A stretch of 64,000 nucleotides of DNA, from the NCBI GenBank assembly GCA_022447205.1, contig JAKVBQ010000007.1, positions 1 through 64,000 on the forward strand, written 5' to 3'. Position 1 is the first letter of the stretch. The number at the start of each line of letters is the position of its first letter. Shown in pieces: positions 16,670-26,239 of this stretch. This DNA is from Phycisphaerales bacterium (lineage in GTDB: Bacteria; Planctomycetota; Phycisphaerae; Phycisphaerales; SM1A02). A program made the position numbers and the translations under genes. The notes below the pieces were generated by a model. The model was not told the DNA's origin. It did no database searches and saw only the letters and a list, made by a program, of their open reading frames with translations.

Positions 16670-19150
16670 TCAGGGAGCGAGCATCTGCACCGAGAATTCA
16701 CCGGAGCCGACCTCGCCTTCGTTCCAGCCGCCGATTCTGATCAGGTAGTCACGCCCCTCGACCACGGGAACCACGACCCGAGAAGAGTACGCGGCACAGT
16801 TGGGGTCATCGTCGTTGCAGCCGAGCAGGACGAGTTCGGAGCAGTCGGTGTTGGCATAGATCACGATGTCGCTGTCATAGTCGACGAGTCCGCAGGTGCT
16901 GACCTCGAGGCTGCCGGTTCCGGTGGCGGCATGGATGAACCAGATGTCGTTCCCAGTGACCCCTCCGTCGAAGATCTTGCACTCGGGGTGAACGGGGCCG
17001 TCGGTGGTCGCACCGATCGTGGTGAATGGATGCACCCCCTCCTCGATCCGAAGCGGTTCGCTGCAGTCGTCCGGAAGCGAGTCGTTCGAGAGGAGTTCGA
17101 CGAGGAGTTCCCCGGTACCGAGGCTCCCGTCACGCCAGCCGCCGACCCTCACGAGGTAGGTCGTTCCCGACTCGACCGAGACGCTGAGGTCCGAGGTATA
17201 GACGGAACAGTCCGGAGCGTCGTCGTTGCAACCGATCAGGACGAGATCGGTGCAGTCGGTGCCTTGATAGACCACCAGTTCGCTGTCGTAGTCGACGGAA
17301 TCGCATGTCGAGAGGTGCAGGATGCCGTCATCGACGGGCTGGTAGGTGAACCAGATGTCGTTCCCGACCACGCCACCGTCATTGCCGGTCTCGCATTCCG
17401 GGTGCGCGGGGCCACCAGTGGTCGCGAAGAGCGTCGAATAGAGGTGTCGTCCGTCGACCAGTGGCGCCGCATCCTCACATTCATCCGCTCCCGGCAGGCA
17501 GGAAAGATCCGAACAGGAGGATCCGGCCGAGAAGGTCCCGGAGAGGGCGTAACAGGCCCCCGCGAAGACCTGGTCGACGCAACTGCCATCGGGAACACAA
17601 CAGGCACCGGACTCGGGGCAGGTGACGTCGATGCATCCCGTCCCGTCACCTCGATAGATCCCGCCGAGAGCAAGGCATGCCTCGTTCGTCAGTTCTTCCG
17701 CGCAGGACCCGTCGATCAGGCAGCAGGCGCCGAGCGGAGTACAGTCACCACCCCAGTATCCGAGCAGCTCCGCGAGATCCCCGCCATCCACGCAGCAGTC
17801 GCCGTTGACGTCACCCTGGGGACGGAAGGTCCCGTCGCCACAGACGCCCCACCAACCAAGCAGTTCGGTCAGGTCACCGCCGGTGATGCCGGGAATGCCG
17901 TCGAGCTCCCAGGGACAGGGCCCCACCGCGAGATCACACGGGTCGAACGACCCGTCGCCGGGCACGGTCGCCGGCACATTGACCGCCACGCCATCACCGG
18001 CCTTGAAGAGGCCGAGCTGCAGCGAGCCATCGAACGGAGGAACGTTCGTCTCGAGCACGAAGGTGAAGGTCGTCCCCCACCGGATCGAGTTGGCATCGGG
18101 ATTCTCGTCGTGGGACTGGGTCGACCACCCGAGGTAGGTGTCCCCATGAACGAATGACCAGGGAGCACGGTCCACGTTCTCCCCGTGCAGTTCGAGATCA
18201 TGGAACGACTCGTTGGCGACGGTGGCTCCCTTGTTGATGCCCGTCCAGAGCCCCGAGATCTCGCGGTTGCTCGTGATGTTCTGGACCGCCCAGGTGTAGC
18301 GATACCAGCCGGCATCGATCTCCTCGACCAGTGAGCCGACGACGACCTGGCCGTCACCGGGGATCCGGATCCGGTTGACCATGACGTCCGGATCGATGGC
18401 GGCCCATGCCTCGACGGCGGTCTCACCGACCTGGGTCTCTCCTGTCAGTTCGAGGTCGAAGGCGTTCGTCGCTCCCCCGGCGGCGAATTCGCACCCGCGC
18501 CAGGACACGTTGTTCTCGCCGTTACCGACCAGGGCGTCCGCCGGCGTCACGTACTGGGACTCGACGAGGAAGACGCTTCCGGGATTGAAGTCGGGATCGA
18601 TGTTGGAGATCGCGGTGCGCAACCTGCGCTCGACGATGGTTCCGGTCTGGCCCCACCCCGTCGGGGGGAAGGGAAAGACCCCGGTGTGGGGGTTCACTTC
18701 GCGACGGGGGCCAAGACGGGCCTGGACACCATTCACCCCGGCGCTGTAGGCATCGGAGCAACCGACCCCGAGATGCTGGTAGTCGGCGGGAATGCAGGTG
18801 CACCCGCAACCGGGCACCTGGGCCGCACCGAACCCGTGCTTCAACCAGGCGGTTCCGATCTGTTCCAGTCGTCGGTCCTTGATCCGGTAGAGGGCTTGCG
18901 TGATGACCGGGTGATCCGCGGTGTCGCCGACCCAGTTGAGGACCTCGTCACCGATGTTGCACGCATTGGTCCCGATGGTGAAGGCGATCTCACCATCGAG
19001 GTTGCCCCAGCTCACGGAATCGTAGATGTCGCTGACGATCACGTCCGGACCGACACTCGGGCAATCGCCTTCTCCCCCACCGTGCGTGAAGAACGAAAGC
19101 AGGCAGCAGGAAGTCAGGCCCGTGATCAGAGTCAGTCGATTGCTCGTCAT
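16670..19150 (-). CDS. Large secreted protein with dockerin-like, Cys-rich and two PPC-like domains
   Basis: An 826-residue exported protein of unknown role. From the N-terminus: a signal peptide; a region of about 400 residues with CGCTCIPADYQHLGVGCSDAYSAGVNG; a dockerin-like EF-hand segment (GDVNGDCCVDGGDLAELLGYWG) near residue 465; two Cys-rich repeats (GACCLIDGSC and GACCVPDGSC); then two tandem domains of about 125 residues, each with GNDIWF, STC..VDYDS, GCNDD and a Y-L-[VI]-R-[VI]-GGW strand, resembling bacterial pre-peptidase C-terminal (PPC) beta-sandwiches. The combination is typical of Phycisphaerae surface proteins. The start at 19150 has GGAG 8 nt upstream. Probably co-transcribed with the beta-helix gene before it (17-bp gap). 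Confidence 0.75.
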   Translation of the reverse strand: MTSNRLTLITGLTSCCLLSFFTHGGGEGDCPSVGPDVIVSDIYDSVSWGNLDGEIAFTIGTNACNIGDEVLNWVGDTADHPVITQALYRIKDRRLEQIGTAWLKHGFGAAQVPGCGCTCIPADYQHLGVGCSDAYSAGVNGVQARLGPRREVNPHTGVFPFPPTGWGQTGTIVERRLRTAISNIDPDFNPGSVFLVESQYVTPADALVGNGENNVSWRGCEFAAGGATNAFDLELTGETQVGETAVEAWAAIDPDVMVNRIRIPGDGQVVVGSLVEEIDAGWYRYTWAVQNITSNREISGLWTGINKGATVANESFHDLELHGENVDRAPWSFVHGDTYLGWSTQSHDENPDANSIRWGTTFTFVLETNVPPFDGSLQLGLFKAGDGVAVNVPATVPGDGSFDPCDLAVGPCPWELDGIPGITGGDLTELLGWWGVCGDGTFRPQGDVNGDCCVDGGDLAELLGYWGGDCTPLGACCLIDGSCAEELTNEACLALGGIYRGDGTGCIDVTCPESGACCVPDGSCVDQVFAGACYALSGTFSAGSSCSDLSCLPGADECEDAAPLVDGRHLYSTLFATTGGPAHPECETGNDGGVVGNDIWFTYQPVDDGILHLSTCDSVDYDSELVVYQGTDCTDLVLIGCNDDAPDCSVYTSDLSVSVESGTTYLVRVGGWRDGSLGTGELLVELLSNDSLPDDCSEPLRIEEGVHPFTTIGATTDGPVHPECKIFDGGVTGNDIWFIHAATGTGSLEVSTCGLVDYDSDIVIYANTDCSELVLLGCNDDDPNCAAYSSRVVVPVVEGRDYLIRIGGWNEGEVGSGEFSVQMLAP

Positions 19151-19167
19151 TGCCGTGCTCCAGTCAA

Positions 19168-20454
19168 TCATGGGCAGGGACCCCATGCACCAAGAATGAC
19201 GAGGAGATCCTCCCCGTCGACCAGGCCGTTGCCATCGAGATCCGCGGCACTGTCGGACTGCCCCCAGTCTCCAAGGAGCATGTTGAGGTCCGCACCATCG
19301 ACCAGGCCGTCCTGGTTGATGTCACCCGTGCATTCGCCCGGACAGTTCGAAGCGACCGTGTTGCCACCAAGATCGGACCAGGGGCCGGAGACCTGGATGC
19401 CGACGTTCGAGCAGATCAGGGTGTCGAGGAGCCGGGGCGTGCTCGAGTTCCAGCTGTGGATCGCACTGCCGTCACCTGCGACGTTCTCGGTGAGGACGCA
19501 GCCGGTGATCTCCGGACTGACGGAGAAGTTGTTGATCGCTCCACCCTCGTCGGATGCGATGTTCGCCAGGAAGTCGCAGCGCTCGAACACCGGCACGTTC
19601 TGACTGCCGCCCGGATCAGCGTTGAAGACCGCACCGCCGTCGGAGGATGCCTCGTTGCCGACGAAGATGCACTCGAGATGACGTGGTTGGCTGCTGTCGT
19701 TGTAGATCGCACCACCGTTCCGGGCCGAGTTCATGAGGAACTGGCAACCGGCGATCTCCGGATCGGATCCGTCCCAGTTGAGAATCGCACCACCCGAATA
19801 GGCACGGTTCTGGTCGAAGAGACACTGCAGGATCGCGGGGCTGCTGCCGGTGTTGTAGATCGCACCGCCCACGCCGCCCGAAGACGGTGCGGACCGGTTC
19901 AGCATGAAGATGCAGTCGATGATGGCGGGGTCCGATGCCGTACCGTTCTCGTCACCGTTGTAGATCGCACCGCCGTATTCGGCGCTGTTGTCTGAGAAGA
20001 GGCATCCGCGGATGGTCGGGCTGCTTCCATCACGGCACCAGAGACCGCCTCCGAAGTACTCCCAGAAATCCGGCTGGTCGTTCCCGTTCCAGTCGTACCA
20101 GGTCGGATAGCAGTCGTTGATCACGAAGCCCTCGATGATGGTGTCGCCACCCTCGCCGGAACGACAGATGATGCCGCGACGGATGCCCTCGCCCTGGATG
20201 ACGGCCGGTCCCTCGCCCTGGAGGGCGCGGACCACGATCGCCTTCCCGAGGGTGTCGACGACCTGGTCACCGTTCGCGAAGTAGTCGCCCGGAGCGACCA
20301 GGATCTCGTCACCGTCGGTCGCGACGTCGATCGCGGCCTGGATGGTGTCGAAATCCGCGGGACCGTCATCATCCACGGTGATCACGTCGGCATGCACCGG
20401 GGCAACGATGCCGAACACGGTGGACAGGATGATCGTGACGGGAAGACTGGTCAT
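19168..20454 (-). CDS. Secreted right-handed beta-helix protein with C-terminal dockerin-like module
   Basis: A 428-residue exported protein. After a signal peptide come the repeat-start ITVDDDGPADFDTIQAAID typical of polymorphic-membrane/beta-helix proteins, then many coils of the form GGAI.N....P.I..C.F..N.A, which form a parallel beta-helix (adhesin or polysaccharide lyase-like). No lyase catalytic residues were recognised. The C-terminal 55 residues are a doublet of Ca-binding motifs (GDINQDGLVDGADLNMLLGDWG and ADLDGNGLVDGEDLLVILGAWG). Starts 7 nt after a TATCCT hexamer. Confidence 0.8.
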   Translation of the reverse strand: MTSLPVTIILSTVFGIVAPVHADVITVDDDGPADFDTIQAAIDVATDGDEILVAPGDYFANGDQVVDTLGKAIVVRALQGEGPAVIQGEGIRRGIICRSGEGGDTIIEGFVINDCYPTWYDWNGNDQPDFWEYFGGGLWCRDGSSPTIRGCLFSDNSAEYGGAIYNGDENGTASDPAIIDCIFMLNRSAPSSGGVGGAIYNTGSSPAILQCLFDQNRAYSGGAILNWDGSDPEIAGCQFLMNSARNGGAIYNDSSQPRHLECIFVGNEASSDGGAVFNADPGGSQNVPVFERCDFLANIASDEGGAINNFSVSPEITGCVLTENVAGDGSAIHSWNSSTPRLLDTLICSNVGIQVSGPWSDLGGNTVASNCPGECTGDINQDGLVDGADLNMLLGDWGQSDSAADLDGNGLVDGEDLLVILGAWGPCP

Positions 20455-20461
20455 CGAATCA

Positions 20462-20467
20462 AGGATA
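20462..20467 (-). promoter_or_regulatory. -10 element (TATCCT) for a leaderless beta-helix protein mRNA
   Basis: Minus-strand TATCCT ends 7 nt before the ATG at 20454. No convincing -35 at the expected distance. A short ATCCCC/GGGGAT hairpin at about 20483-20498 just upstream could end the Bat operon transcript. Confidence 0.5.
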
Positions 20468-20543
20468 TCGCCAGATGTCCCGATCCCCCAGTGGGGATGC
20501 TGGAATCAGGTGATTCGTGACTTATCAACCGAGAGCGAACCCC

Positions 20544-23500
20544 TCACCGACGACTGAGGGCTTCCTCTGCCCATGAACGGACCAGCTGCTCGAGACCACC
20601 GTCGACGGGCACTTCATCCGGACCGAAGTAGCGGGCCTCGATGCTTCCGATCGCCGACTGCAGTTCCGATCGTCGCTGGGGTTCCATGCGCCCACCGTAT
20701 TCCCGATCGATGCGCTCGAGTGCGGCGACCGCACCCATCGGGGTCGCGCGTGCCGGGAGCAGGTCGTCGAGTGCATTCACGGACTGTTCATCCGCATCCC
20801 CACGACGGAGGATCGCGACGAGTCCGACGACCCCGACGAGACCGACGACGAGCAGCAGCAACCAGCTCCAGGCCCGGAGTCCGCCGGCGAGCGGCACGGT
20901 CGGACTTTCCGCGACGACGAGGTCCATGTCGTCGAAGTAGCGTGACTCGATGTCGGCCTCCGTCGACCCGGTGACGACCGGAAGCGTGAAGTCACCGGTG
21001 GCCGCCGACGCAGTCGGCACGTACCGGACGGTCCAGCTTCGCTCGATGGTCTGTCGATGCACGCCGTCCTCGTCGACCTCGGCATACTCGACATCATCCT
21101 CGTCACCACGCAGGCGAATCCTGAACATCCCGTCCTCGTCAGCGGCGGCGTCGGTCATGTTGATGGGTTGGACCTCGATGCCCGCGTCATCCACCCGGTA
21201 GCCGGGCAGGGCTTCCTCGACGCCGGACAGGAGGTCGTCGAGACCGCCGACCACCCCACGTCCCGTGGCACGGATCTCGAGGAGGACCTCCTCCTCCGCG
21301 TTCCGGGTGTCGAGCACCTGTTCGATCGCGAGATCCTTGACGGGGCGTCCATCGCTGGCCGCCGTCGCGTCGATGGGCGGGGAATTGGATTCCACCGCGA
21401 GAATCACCGGTCCGGTCTGGTCGATGAAGTCGAGATCCATCTGGACGGGAGGCACGCGTTCGATGCTCGGGTCATTGGCCTTGAGCAGCACGTAGGCGAG
21501 CGGTTTCTCCTGCCAACCGGACTCACCGCCCTCGATGACTTCGCGGGACGGATGCATCGAATCGAAGAAGCCGATCCCCTCGATCTCGAAGCCCTCGGAG
21601 AGCACGGTGCGAATCGAACGCTCCAGTCGATCTCGATAGTTGACCGAGGTGCCCATGTTCCCCATGTTCACCCAGACCCCGTTCTGGAGGTACTTCGCGA
21701 AACCGTCGGTCTCGCGATCCACCGCGTTGGTGTATCGCAGGCCGAGGACCACCGCGAAGGGATCCTCGGTGCCGACCCGATCTGGTCCGTCCAGGGTCAG
21801 GCGAAGATGGATCTCGTCCCTGATGAGATCCTCGTAGAGGGCGTTGATCCTGCGGAGCGGTGCGGCGGATGGATGGTCACCGACGATGCGCAGTGCATGA
21901 CGGACGACCCGGGGCTTGACTTCCGGGTTGAGCGAATCGATCGCGGAAACGAGCGCGCCCGCGAGCAGGCCGAGATGTTCCTCCGCCTGTGCGGGTTCCA
22001 TCGACAGGATCGTCTCGCGGATCTTCTCGATCTGCGCATCGCGTTCGGAGCCCTCGAAGAGGATGTTGTCACGCGTCACTTCCGAGAGGTCGGTCGCACC
22101 GATCGCGGTGTTGAACCAGGCCGTGAAGACGAACACCGAGGGCTTCTCCTCACCACGCGAAACGGCCTCCGCATAGGAGGCGGCGGCGCGCTGGAAGGCA
22201 TCGAAGCTCTCCCGGCGAAGGGTGTCGTAGTCGGCGAGCTCCTCGTCGGTCTGTGAACGACGATGTTCGAGTCGTTCGTAGGCGAGCGCCGCCTTGCGCA
22301 CCGCGTACTGCCAGGAATCGGGCTCCTCTTCGAGGGCACGGTCGATCAGTCGAAGGGCGAGCGCGTAGCCGTCCTCGACGACCTGCGCGATCTCGGCACC
22401 GTTCCGGCGCATGCCGAAGCGCTGCTGCACCTCCCGGGAGCGCCAGTCGCCGCTGAGTCCGCCCTGCATCGCGACCGCGAGCTGTGCGGCGGTCGTTGGA
22501 GGAAGCTCCTCGATCGGGCCGAGGATCCGGACGATGTCCTCCTCCGTGTAGGCCTCGGAAAGGCTGTGGCATGCCTGGAACGCCTTGACGACACCGGGCA
22601 CCGTCCGGGGATCGACACCGCGTTCCTCGAGCAGATCGAGCACACGCGTGAGGCGATCGAGATTCCGGGCCTGTCGACCACGCGTGAGCGGCGCGGACGG
22701 CACGCCGACCCGACCGCCGTAGGCGAAGATCGCGGCGCGAACCGCCGCGTTCTGGCTGCTGCCCGCATCGGGACGAAGCCGCTTGACCCAGAGGTCGAGG
22801 AATTCGCCGCCCATGTTCTCCGCTTCACCGGGATGCTTGGCGACGCCGGCTTCGAGGATGTCGAGGGCGACATCGATCTCATCCGCCCTGGTCGCGACGC
22901 CGGTGAAGGCACGGTAGGCGCGCGCGGAGAGACTGGGTTCGATCGCATCCAGCCAGGATTCCTCGGGCATCGCCCGCATCAGGGTCGCGACGCCGGGTGG
23001 CGGTCCGCCCCGCGAGGCCTTCGCAGACGTCGCGGCTTCCGCTTCGGCGACGAGTCCCGTGGTCAGCATCTGCATCGGCACCTTGATCGCATTCGAATCG
23101 ACGCGACCGGATGCAAGCAGGGTCTCGACGGCGGACTTCATGACCAGGATCGCACGCGCACGCTCTGCTTCGCTCAGCTTGCTCTGTCGCAGCGACATCG
23201 CATCGAGCGCGATGACCTCGAGCGCCGCCGGTGCAAGTCGTTCGCTCGCGAAGACCGAGGTCAACCAGGCGGTCGCCTGGGCCTCGGGGATCTCGGGAAG
23301 ACGAGACACCGCTTCACGCAACGCCTCCTGGCGGAGCTTGAACTCCTCCTCTTCCAGCAGGGCGACCTCGCCGAAGAGCTCGAACGCACGCAACGTCTCC
23401 TCGCGATCCGCGTGGTAGATGCCGTGAATGAGCATCGCACGGCCATCCTCCTCGGAACGGGCCAGTTCGAGATCAGGGAGGTAGGCGTAGGCCTCGTCGG

Positions 23501-24338
23501 GCATGCCGGCCCGTGCCAGCAATGCCGCGGTCCGGGGGTGGTTCGCCTCGTCCGATCCACCGAAGAGTCGAGTGCCCGCACGCAGTTGATCGAGCATCGG
23601 TCCGGTCGAGGAACGATTCGCAGACCTGCGAAGCAACTGACCGAGCACGTCGACCTGCCAGTTCGTGGGTTCACCCGGCGCGGCATTGGCAAGTGCGAGG
23701 ACCTCCTCGGGGAGAAGCATCGGGTCCCCCTGGTTGGTGGACTGGATGACGTGGGAGTAGATCCCCTCCCCTTCATCACCCGCACGCTCGGCGAGGAACC
23801 AGGCGAGTGCATCCCATTCCCCCGCCATCGTGTTCAGGTGGAGCCACTCGACGACCTCGCCGGGGGACGCCGCTTCGTCGGGTCGATCCTGGTCCTCGAG
23901 ACCGAGCTTGGTCCGTGCCGCGAGCACCGCCTTCGGGGTCCGCGCGAACTTCTTGCGGGAGACCATCGGCAGGAGCGGCTGCTTCCTTCCCGCCGCAACC
24001 TCTCCTGCACTGAACAGGGCGAGAAGATCGATGTCCATCGCTTCGTAGAGCAGACGCATCTGCTCCTGTTCGTCCGGCTGCAACGCGTCGTGGATCGACT
24101 TCAGGCGCTTGAGCTCGTCGGGACCGATCGGCGGGGCACCCGGCTCGTCCGGTGCGGGTCGCTCCTGCTGGTCAGGAGTCGTCCGCTCGGCGACCTCCTT
24201 CGCCGGTTCCGCGAGACGCGCCGGACGGATCACGGCACCCGGTCGGGTTCGTTGCGCGAACGCATCACCGGCAAGGGTCAATGGACCGATGACGACCGAC
24301 GACATGAGAAGAACTCGAAGCATGTTCTGCACCTTCAT
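20544..24338 (-). CDS. Giant envelope protein of the Bat/MoxR operon (BatD-position)
   Basis: A 1264-residue protein, signal peptide MKVQNMLRVLLMSSVVIGPLTL..AFAQ, then about 800 residues of alpha-helical repeats rich in E/A/L (TPR-like, e.g. ALAYERLEHR, FDAFQRAAASYAEAVSRGEEKP), then a beta-rich region (about 870-1120) and one transmembrane helix near residue 1155-1177 (WSWLLLLVVGLVGVVGLVAILRR), leaving a cytoplasmic tail of about 85 residues. No enzyme motif was seen. It occupies the place of BatD/BatE proteins (periplasmic beta-domain plus TM, TPR), and may combine both. Starts 6 bp after the preceding gene; last gene of the operon. Confidence 0.7.
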   Translation of the reverse strand: MKVQNMLRVLLMSSVVIGPLTLAGDAFAQRTRPGAVIRPARLAEPAKEVAERTTPDQQERPAPDEPGAPPIGPDELKRLKSIHDALQPDEQEQMRLLYEAMDIDLLALFSAGEVAAGRKQPLLPMVSRKKFARTPKAVLAARTKLGLEDQDRPDEAASPGEVVEWLHLNTMAGEWDALAWFLAERAGDEGEGIYSHVIQSTNQGDPMLLPEEVLALANAAPGEPTNWQVDVLGQLLRRSANRSSTGPMLDQLRAGTRLFGGSDEANHPRTAALLARAGMPDEAYAYLPDLELARSEEDGRAMLIHGIYHADREETLRAFELFGEVALLEEEEFKLRQEALREAVSRLPEIPEAQATAWLTSVFASERLAPAALEVIALDAMSLRQSKLSEAERARAILVMKSAVETLLASGRVDSNAIKVPMQMLTTGLVAEAEAATSAKASRGGPPPGVATLMRAMPEESWLDAIEPSLSARAYRAFTGVATRADEIDVALDILEAGVAKHPGEAENMGGEFLDLWVKRLRPDAGSSQNAAVRAAIFAYGGRVGVPSAPLTRGRQARNLDRLTRVLDLLEERGVDPRTVPGVVKAFQACHSLSEAYTEEDIVRILGPIEELPPTTAAQLAVAMQGGLSGDWRSREVQQRFGMRRNGAEIAQVVEDGYALALRLIDRALEEEPDSWQYAVRKAALAYERLEHRRSQTDEELADYDTLRRESFDAFQRAAASYAEAVSRGEEKPSVFVFTAWFNTAIGATDLSEVTRDNILFEGSERDAQIEKIRETILSMEPAQAEEHLGLLAGALVSAIDSLNPEVKPRVVRHALRIVGDHPSAAPLRRINALYEDLIRDEIHLRLTLDGPDRVGTEDPFAVVLGLRYTNAVDRETDGFAKYLQNGVWVNMGNMGTSVNYRDRLERSIRTVLSEGFEIEGIGFFDSMHPSREVIEGGESGWQEKPLAYVLLKANDPSIERVPPVQMDLDFIDQTGPVILAVESNSPPIDATAASDGRPVKDLAIEQVLDTRNAEEEVLLEIRATGRGVVGGLDDLLSGVEEALPGYRVDDAGIEVQPINMTDAAADEDGMFRIRLRGDEDDVEYAEVDEDGVHRQTIERSWTVRYVPTASAATGDFTLPVVTGSTEADIESRYFDDMDLVVAESPTVPLAGGLRAWSWLLLLVVGLVGVVGLVAILRRGDADEQSVNALDDLLPARATPMGAVAALERIDREYGGRMEPQRRSELQSAIGSIEARYFGPDEVPVDGGLEQLVRSWAEEALSRR

Positions 24339-24344
24339 GGTTCC

Positions 24345-25229
24345 TTACCAACCCGGACCGATCGGTCCGGCACCACCCGCTCCACGACCATCCGGTCGGG
24401 TCGGGGGGCGCTGAGTGACTCCGGGACGCCCCTGCCCCGGTCGACGCCCTCGCATGGCGCGAGGACTCTCACGAGGAAGCGGACGAGCCTCGAGGTCGGA
24501 CTTGTCCATCTGTTCCAGTTCGATCGTGCGCTCGACGTTGTCCTCGAGTCCACGAACCACCTCACTTGACGCGCCGGACTCGGAAGCGGTCTCGGCGAGA
24601 TACCTGAAATGCTGTCGAGCCTTGATCGCCTCCGCACGCCAGGTCCTGGCCGGCTCACCGGCGAGACGCAGCAATCGGGCACCGAAGTAATGGGCGACCG
24701 CAAGCTCCTCGCGCGCCGCGCGCGCGAGTTCACGCTGATCGGGGTCGTCGGACATCGTCTCGACGATCTGCTCGAGATCGATCGCCCCGTCCCAGATCGC
24801 GCCGGAACGCACGCGGGCGCGCGCCTTCGACCAGCGGATCCTCGCGAAGTCGAGGGGGTCGGAATCGCCGAGCTGTTCCTCGACCTGTTCATAGGCATCA
24901 GCCGCGGCGGCCCAGCGTTCACCGGCATGGTCGTAGGCGGCACGCTCCATCGCGAGGGCCGCTTCGAGGGCCTCGGGCAGGGCGTCCTCCGTGGCGTCGA
25001 TGTCTCCGTCAAGGAAGGTGGAACGCCTCGCCTGGATCGCCGCAAGGTGTGCCTGGTAGGCGAGCCCCTGGGCCTCGATCGCGGCCTGTTCGAGTTCGAT
25101 CGCGGCGTTGAGCCGACGAGCGGCGAGTTCGCGAGACACGAGGTCCTGGCCGGGACCGAAGTGAAAAACGATCACCGCAACCGGCACCAGCGCCCACAAG
25201 GTCCAGCCGAGACGGGCAAGCACGCTCAT
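24345..25229 (-). CDS. Membrane-anchored helical-repeat protein of the Bat operon
   Basis: A 294-residue protein with one N-terminal transmembrane helix (LGWTLWALVPVAVIVFHFG) followed by a long helical, coiled-coil/TPR-like periplasmic region (RLNAAIELEQAAIEAQGLAYQAHLAA, ERWAAAADAYEQVEEQ), and a disordered Pro/Arg/Gly-rich C-terminus. Comparable to BatC/BatE-type TPR proteins by position and topology, but similarity to a named family was not recognised. Its ATG overlaps the stop of the upstream VWA gene (ATGA). Confidence 0.68.
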   Translation of the reverse strand: MSVLARLGWTLWALVPVAVIVFHFGPGQDLVSRELAARRLNAAIELEQAAIEAQGLAYQAHLAAIQARRSTFLDGDIDATEDALPEALEAALAMERAAYDHAGERWAAAADAYEQVEEQLGDSDPLDFARIRWSKARARVRSGAIWDGAIDLEQIVETMSDDPDQRELARAAREELAVAHYFGARLLRLAGEPARTWRAEAIKARQHFRYLAETASESGASSEVVRGLEDNVERTIELEQMDKSDLEARPLPRESPRAMRGRRPGQGRPGVTQRPPTRPDGRGAGGAGPIGPGW

Positions 25230-26239
25230 GAGACACCTCCGCTGGAGGCAAGCTGACTCCGACCCGGACGTCGCGCACGAGTCCAGGAACGGGGCAGGCC
25301 GGCAAGGGAGAGCGCGGGACCGATCAAGGCCAGGGACGCGGCACCGAGGGTCGAGAGGATGAGGGCCAGTTCACGCAGTCCCGTCTCCTCGCCGATCCTT
25401 GGAACGACCATGGTCAACTCGTCAAGCAGTTCGCTGGGCACGTGCTTCTCGTTCCCCTGGTGGTAGACACCTCCCAGCCGCAGGGCGAGCTGCTTCAGCG
25501 AGGTCATGTCCTGTCGGGAATCATGTCCACCCACCGGAAGCGTCCGGTGCGGATCCCCGACGCCGAGGACGATGGTGTCCGCGATCGCGGCGGGCAGCCG
25601 GAATCGATCCCCCGCCGCAAGCGAATCCCCGTCGCTGACCACGAGGAGGGTCGCGGATCCCGGCATCCAGGGTCGTGCGACCTCGAGCGCGTCGGCGACA
25701 CCCTCCGAGAGGTTCGTCGGCCCGGAGGCGAACGCGGTGTACATGGGGAGACCGTCGAGCGCATTGCTGACGACCTCCTTGTCGAACGTCTCGGTGAGCA
25801 CGCTTCTCGCCTCGGTGTAGAACGCGACGAGCGAGACGCGGGTGGTGGCACCATCCAGGCGATCGAGGATGCCCTGGACCACTTCACCCGCCCACGCCGC
25901 ACGCGAGACCGGTTCCGAGTCGGGACCGGCATCGACCAGCTGCATCGAAGGCGAGACATCCAGTGCGATCAGCAGGTGCTTCGATGCTTCACGGACCGGT
26001 TCATCCCCCCGAACCTCGGGGTTGATCGAGACCAGCATGAGCAGACCCCAGGTCACGCAGGCGGCGCCGAGGATCCGAAGCGGGAAGGCGATCGAGGTCC
26101 ACCATGCAGCGCGTCCTTCGGGACCGAACGCGAGGAAGGCGACGCGACGAACGCGTCGCGCGTGGATCAGCTCGGCGATGCCGACCAGCAAGGCGACGGA
26201 CAAGGCGACCAGCAGGGCCATGAACGGCGTGATCACCAT
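25226..26239 (-). CDS. VWA-domain membrane protein, BatB-like
   Basis: A 337-residue inner-membrane protein. TM helices near residues 5-22 and 50-72 precede a von Willebrand A domain with MIDAS motif DVSPSMQ, the second metal ligand in FASGPTNLSEG and LLVVSDGDSL; a further TM (LALILSTLGAASLALIGPAL) follows. This topology is that of BatA/BatB. MIDAS residues are complete enough for metal binding. Overlaps the preceding VWA gene by 7 bp. Confidence 0.85.
   Translation of the reverse strand: MVITPFMALLVALSVALLVGIAELIHARRVRRVAFLAFGPEGRAAWWTSIAFPLRILGAACVTWGLLMLVSINPEVRGDEPVREASKHLLIALDVSPSMQLVDAGPDSEPVSRAAWAGEVVQGILDRLDGATTRVSLVAFYTEARSVLTETFDKEVVSNALDGLPMYTAFASGPTNLSEGVADALEVARPWMPGSATLLVVSDGDSLAAGDRFRLPAAIADTIVLGVGDPHRTLPVGGHDSRQDMTSLKQLALRLGGVYHQGNEKHVPSELLDELTMVVPRIGEETGLRELALILSTLGAASLALIGPALSLAGLPRSWTRARRPGRSQLASSGGVS

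Noticed and set aside
16652-18157. Plus-strand open frame of 501 codons opposite the secreted PPC-like protein
   Set aside because: Antisense shadow; the minus-strand frame has clear domains and a signal peptide.
22263-24569. Plus-strand open frame of 768 codons
   Set aside because: Antisense to the large envelope-protein gene and its neighbour; composition is repetitive (Arg, Gly, Asp) and no domain or ribosome-binding site is seen.
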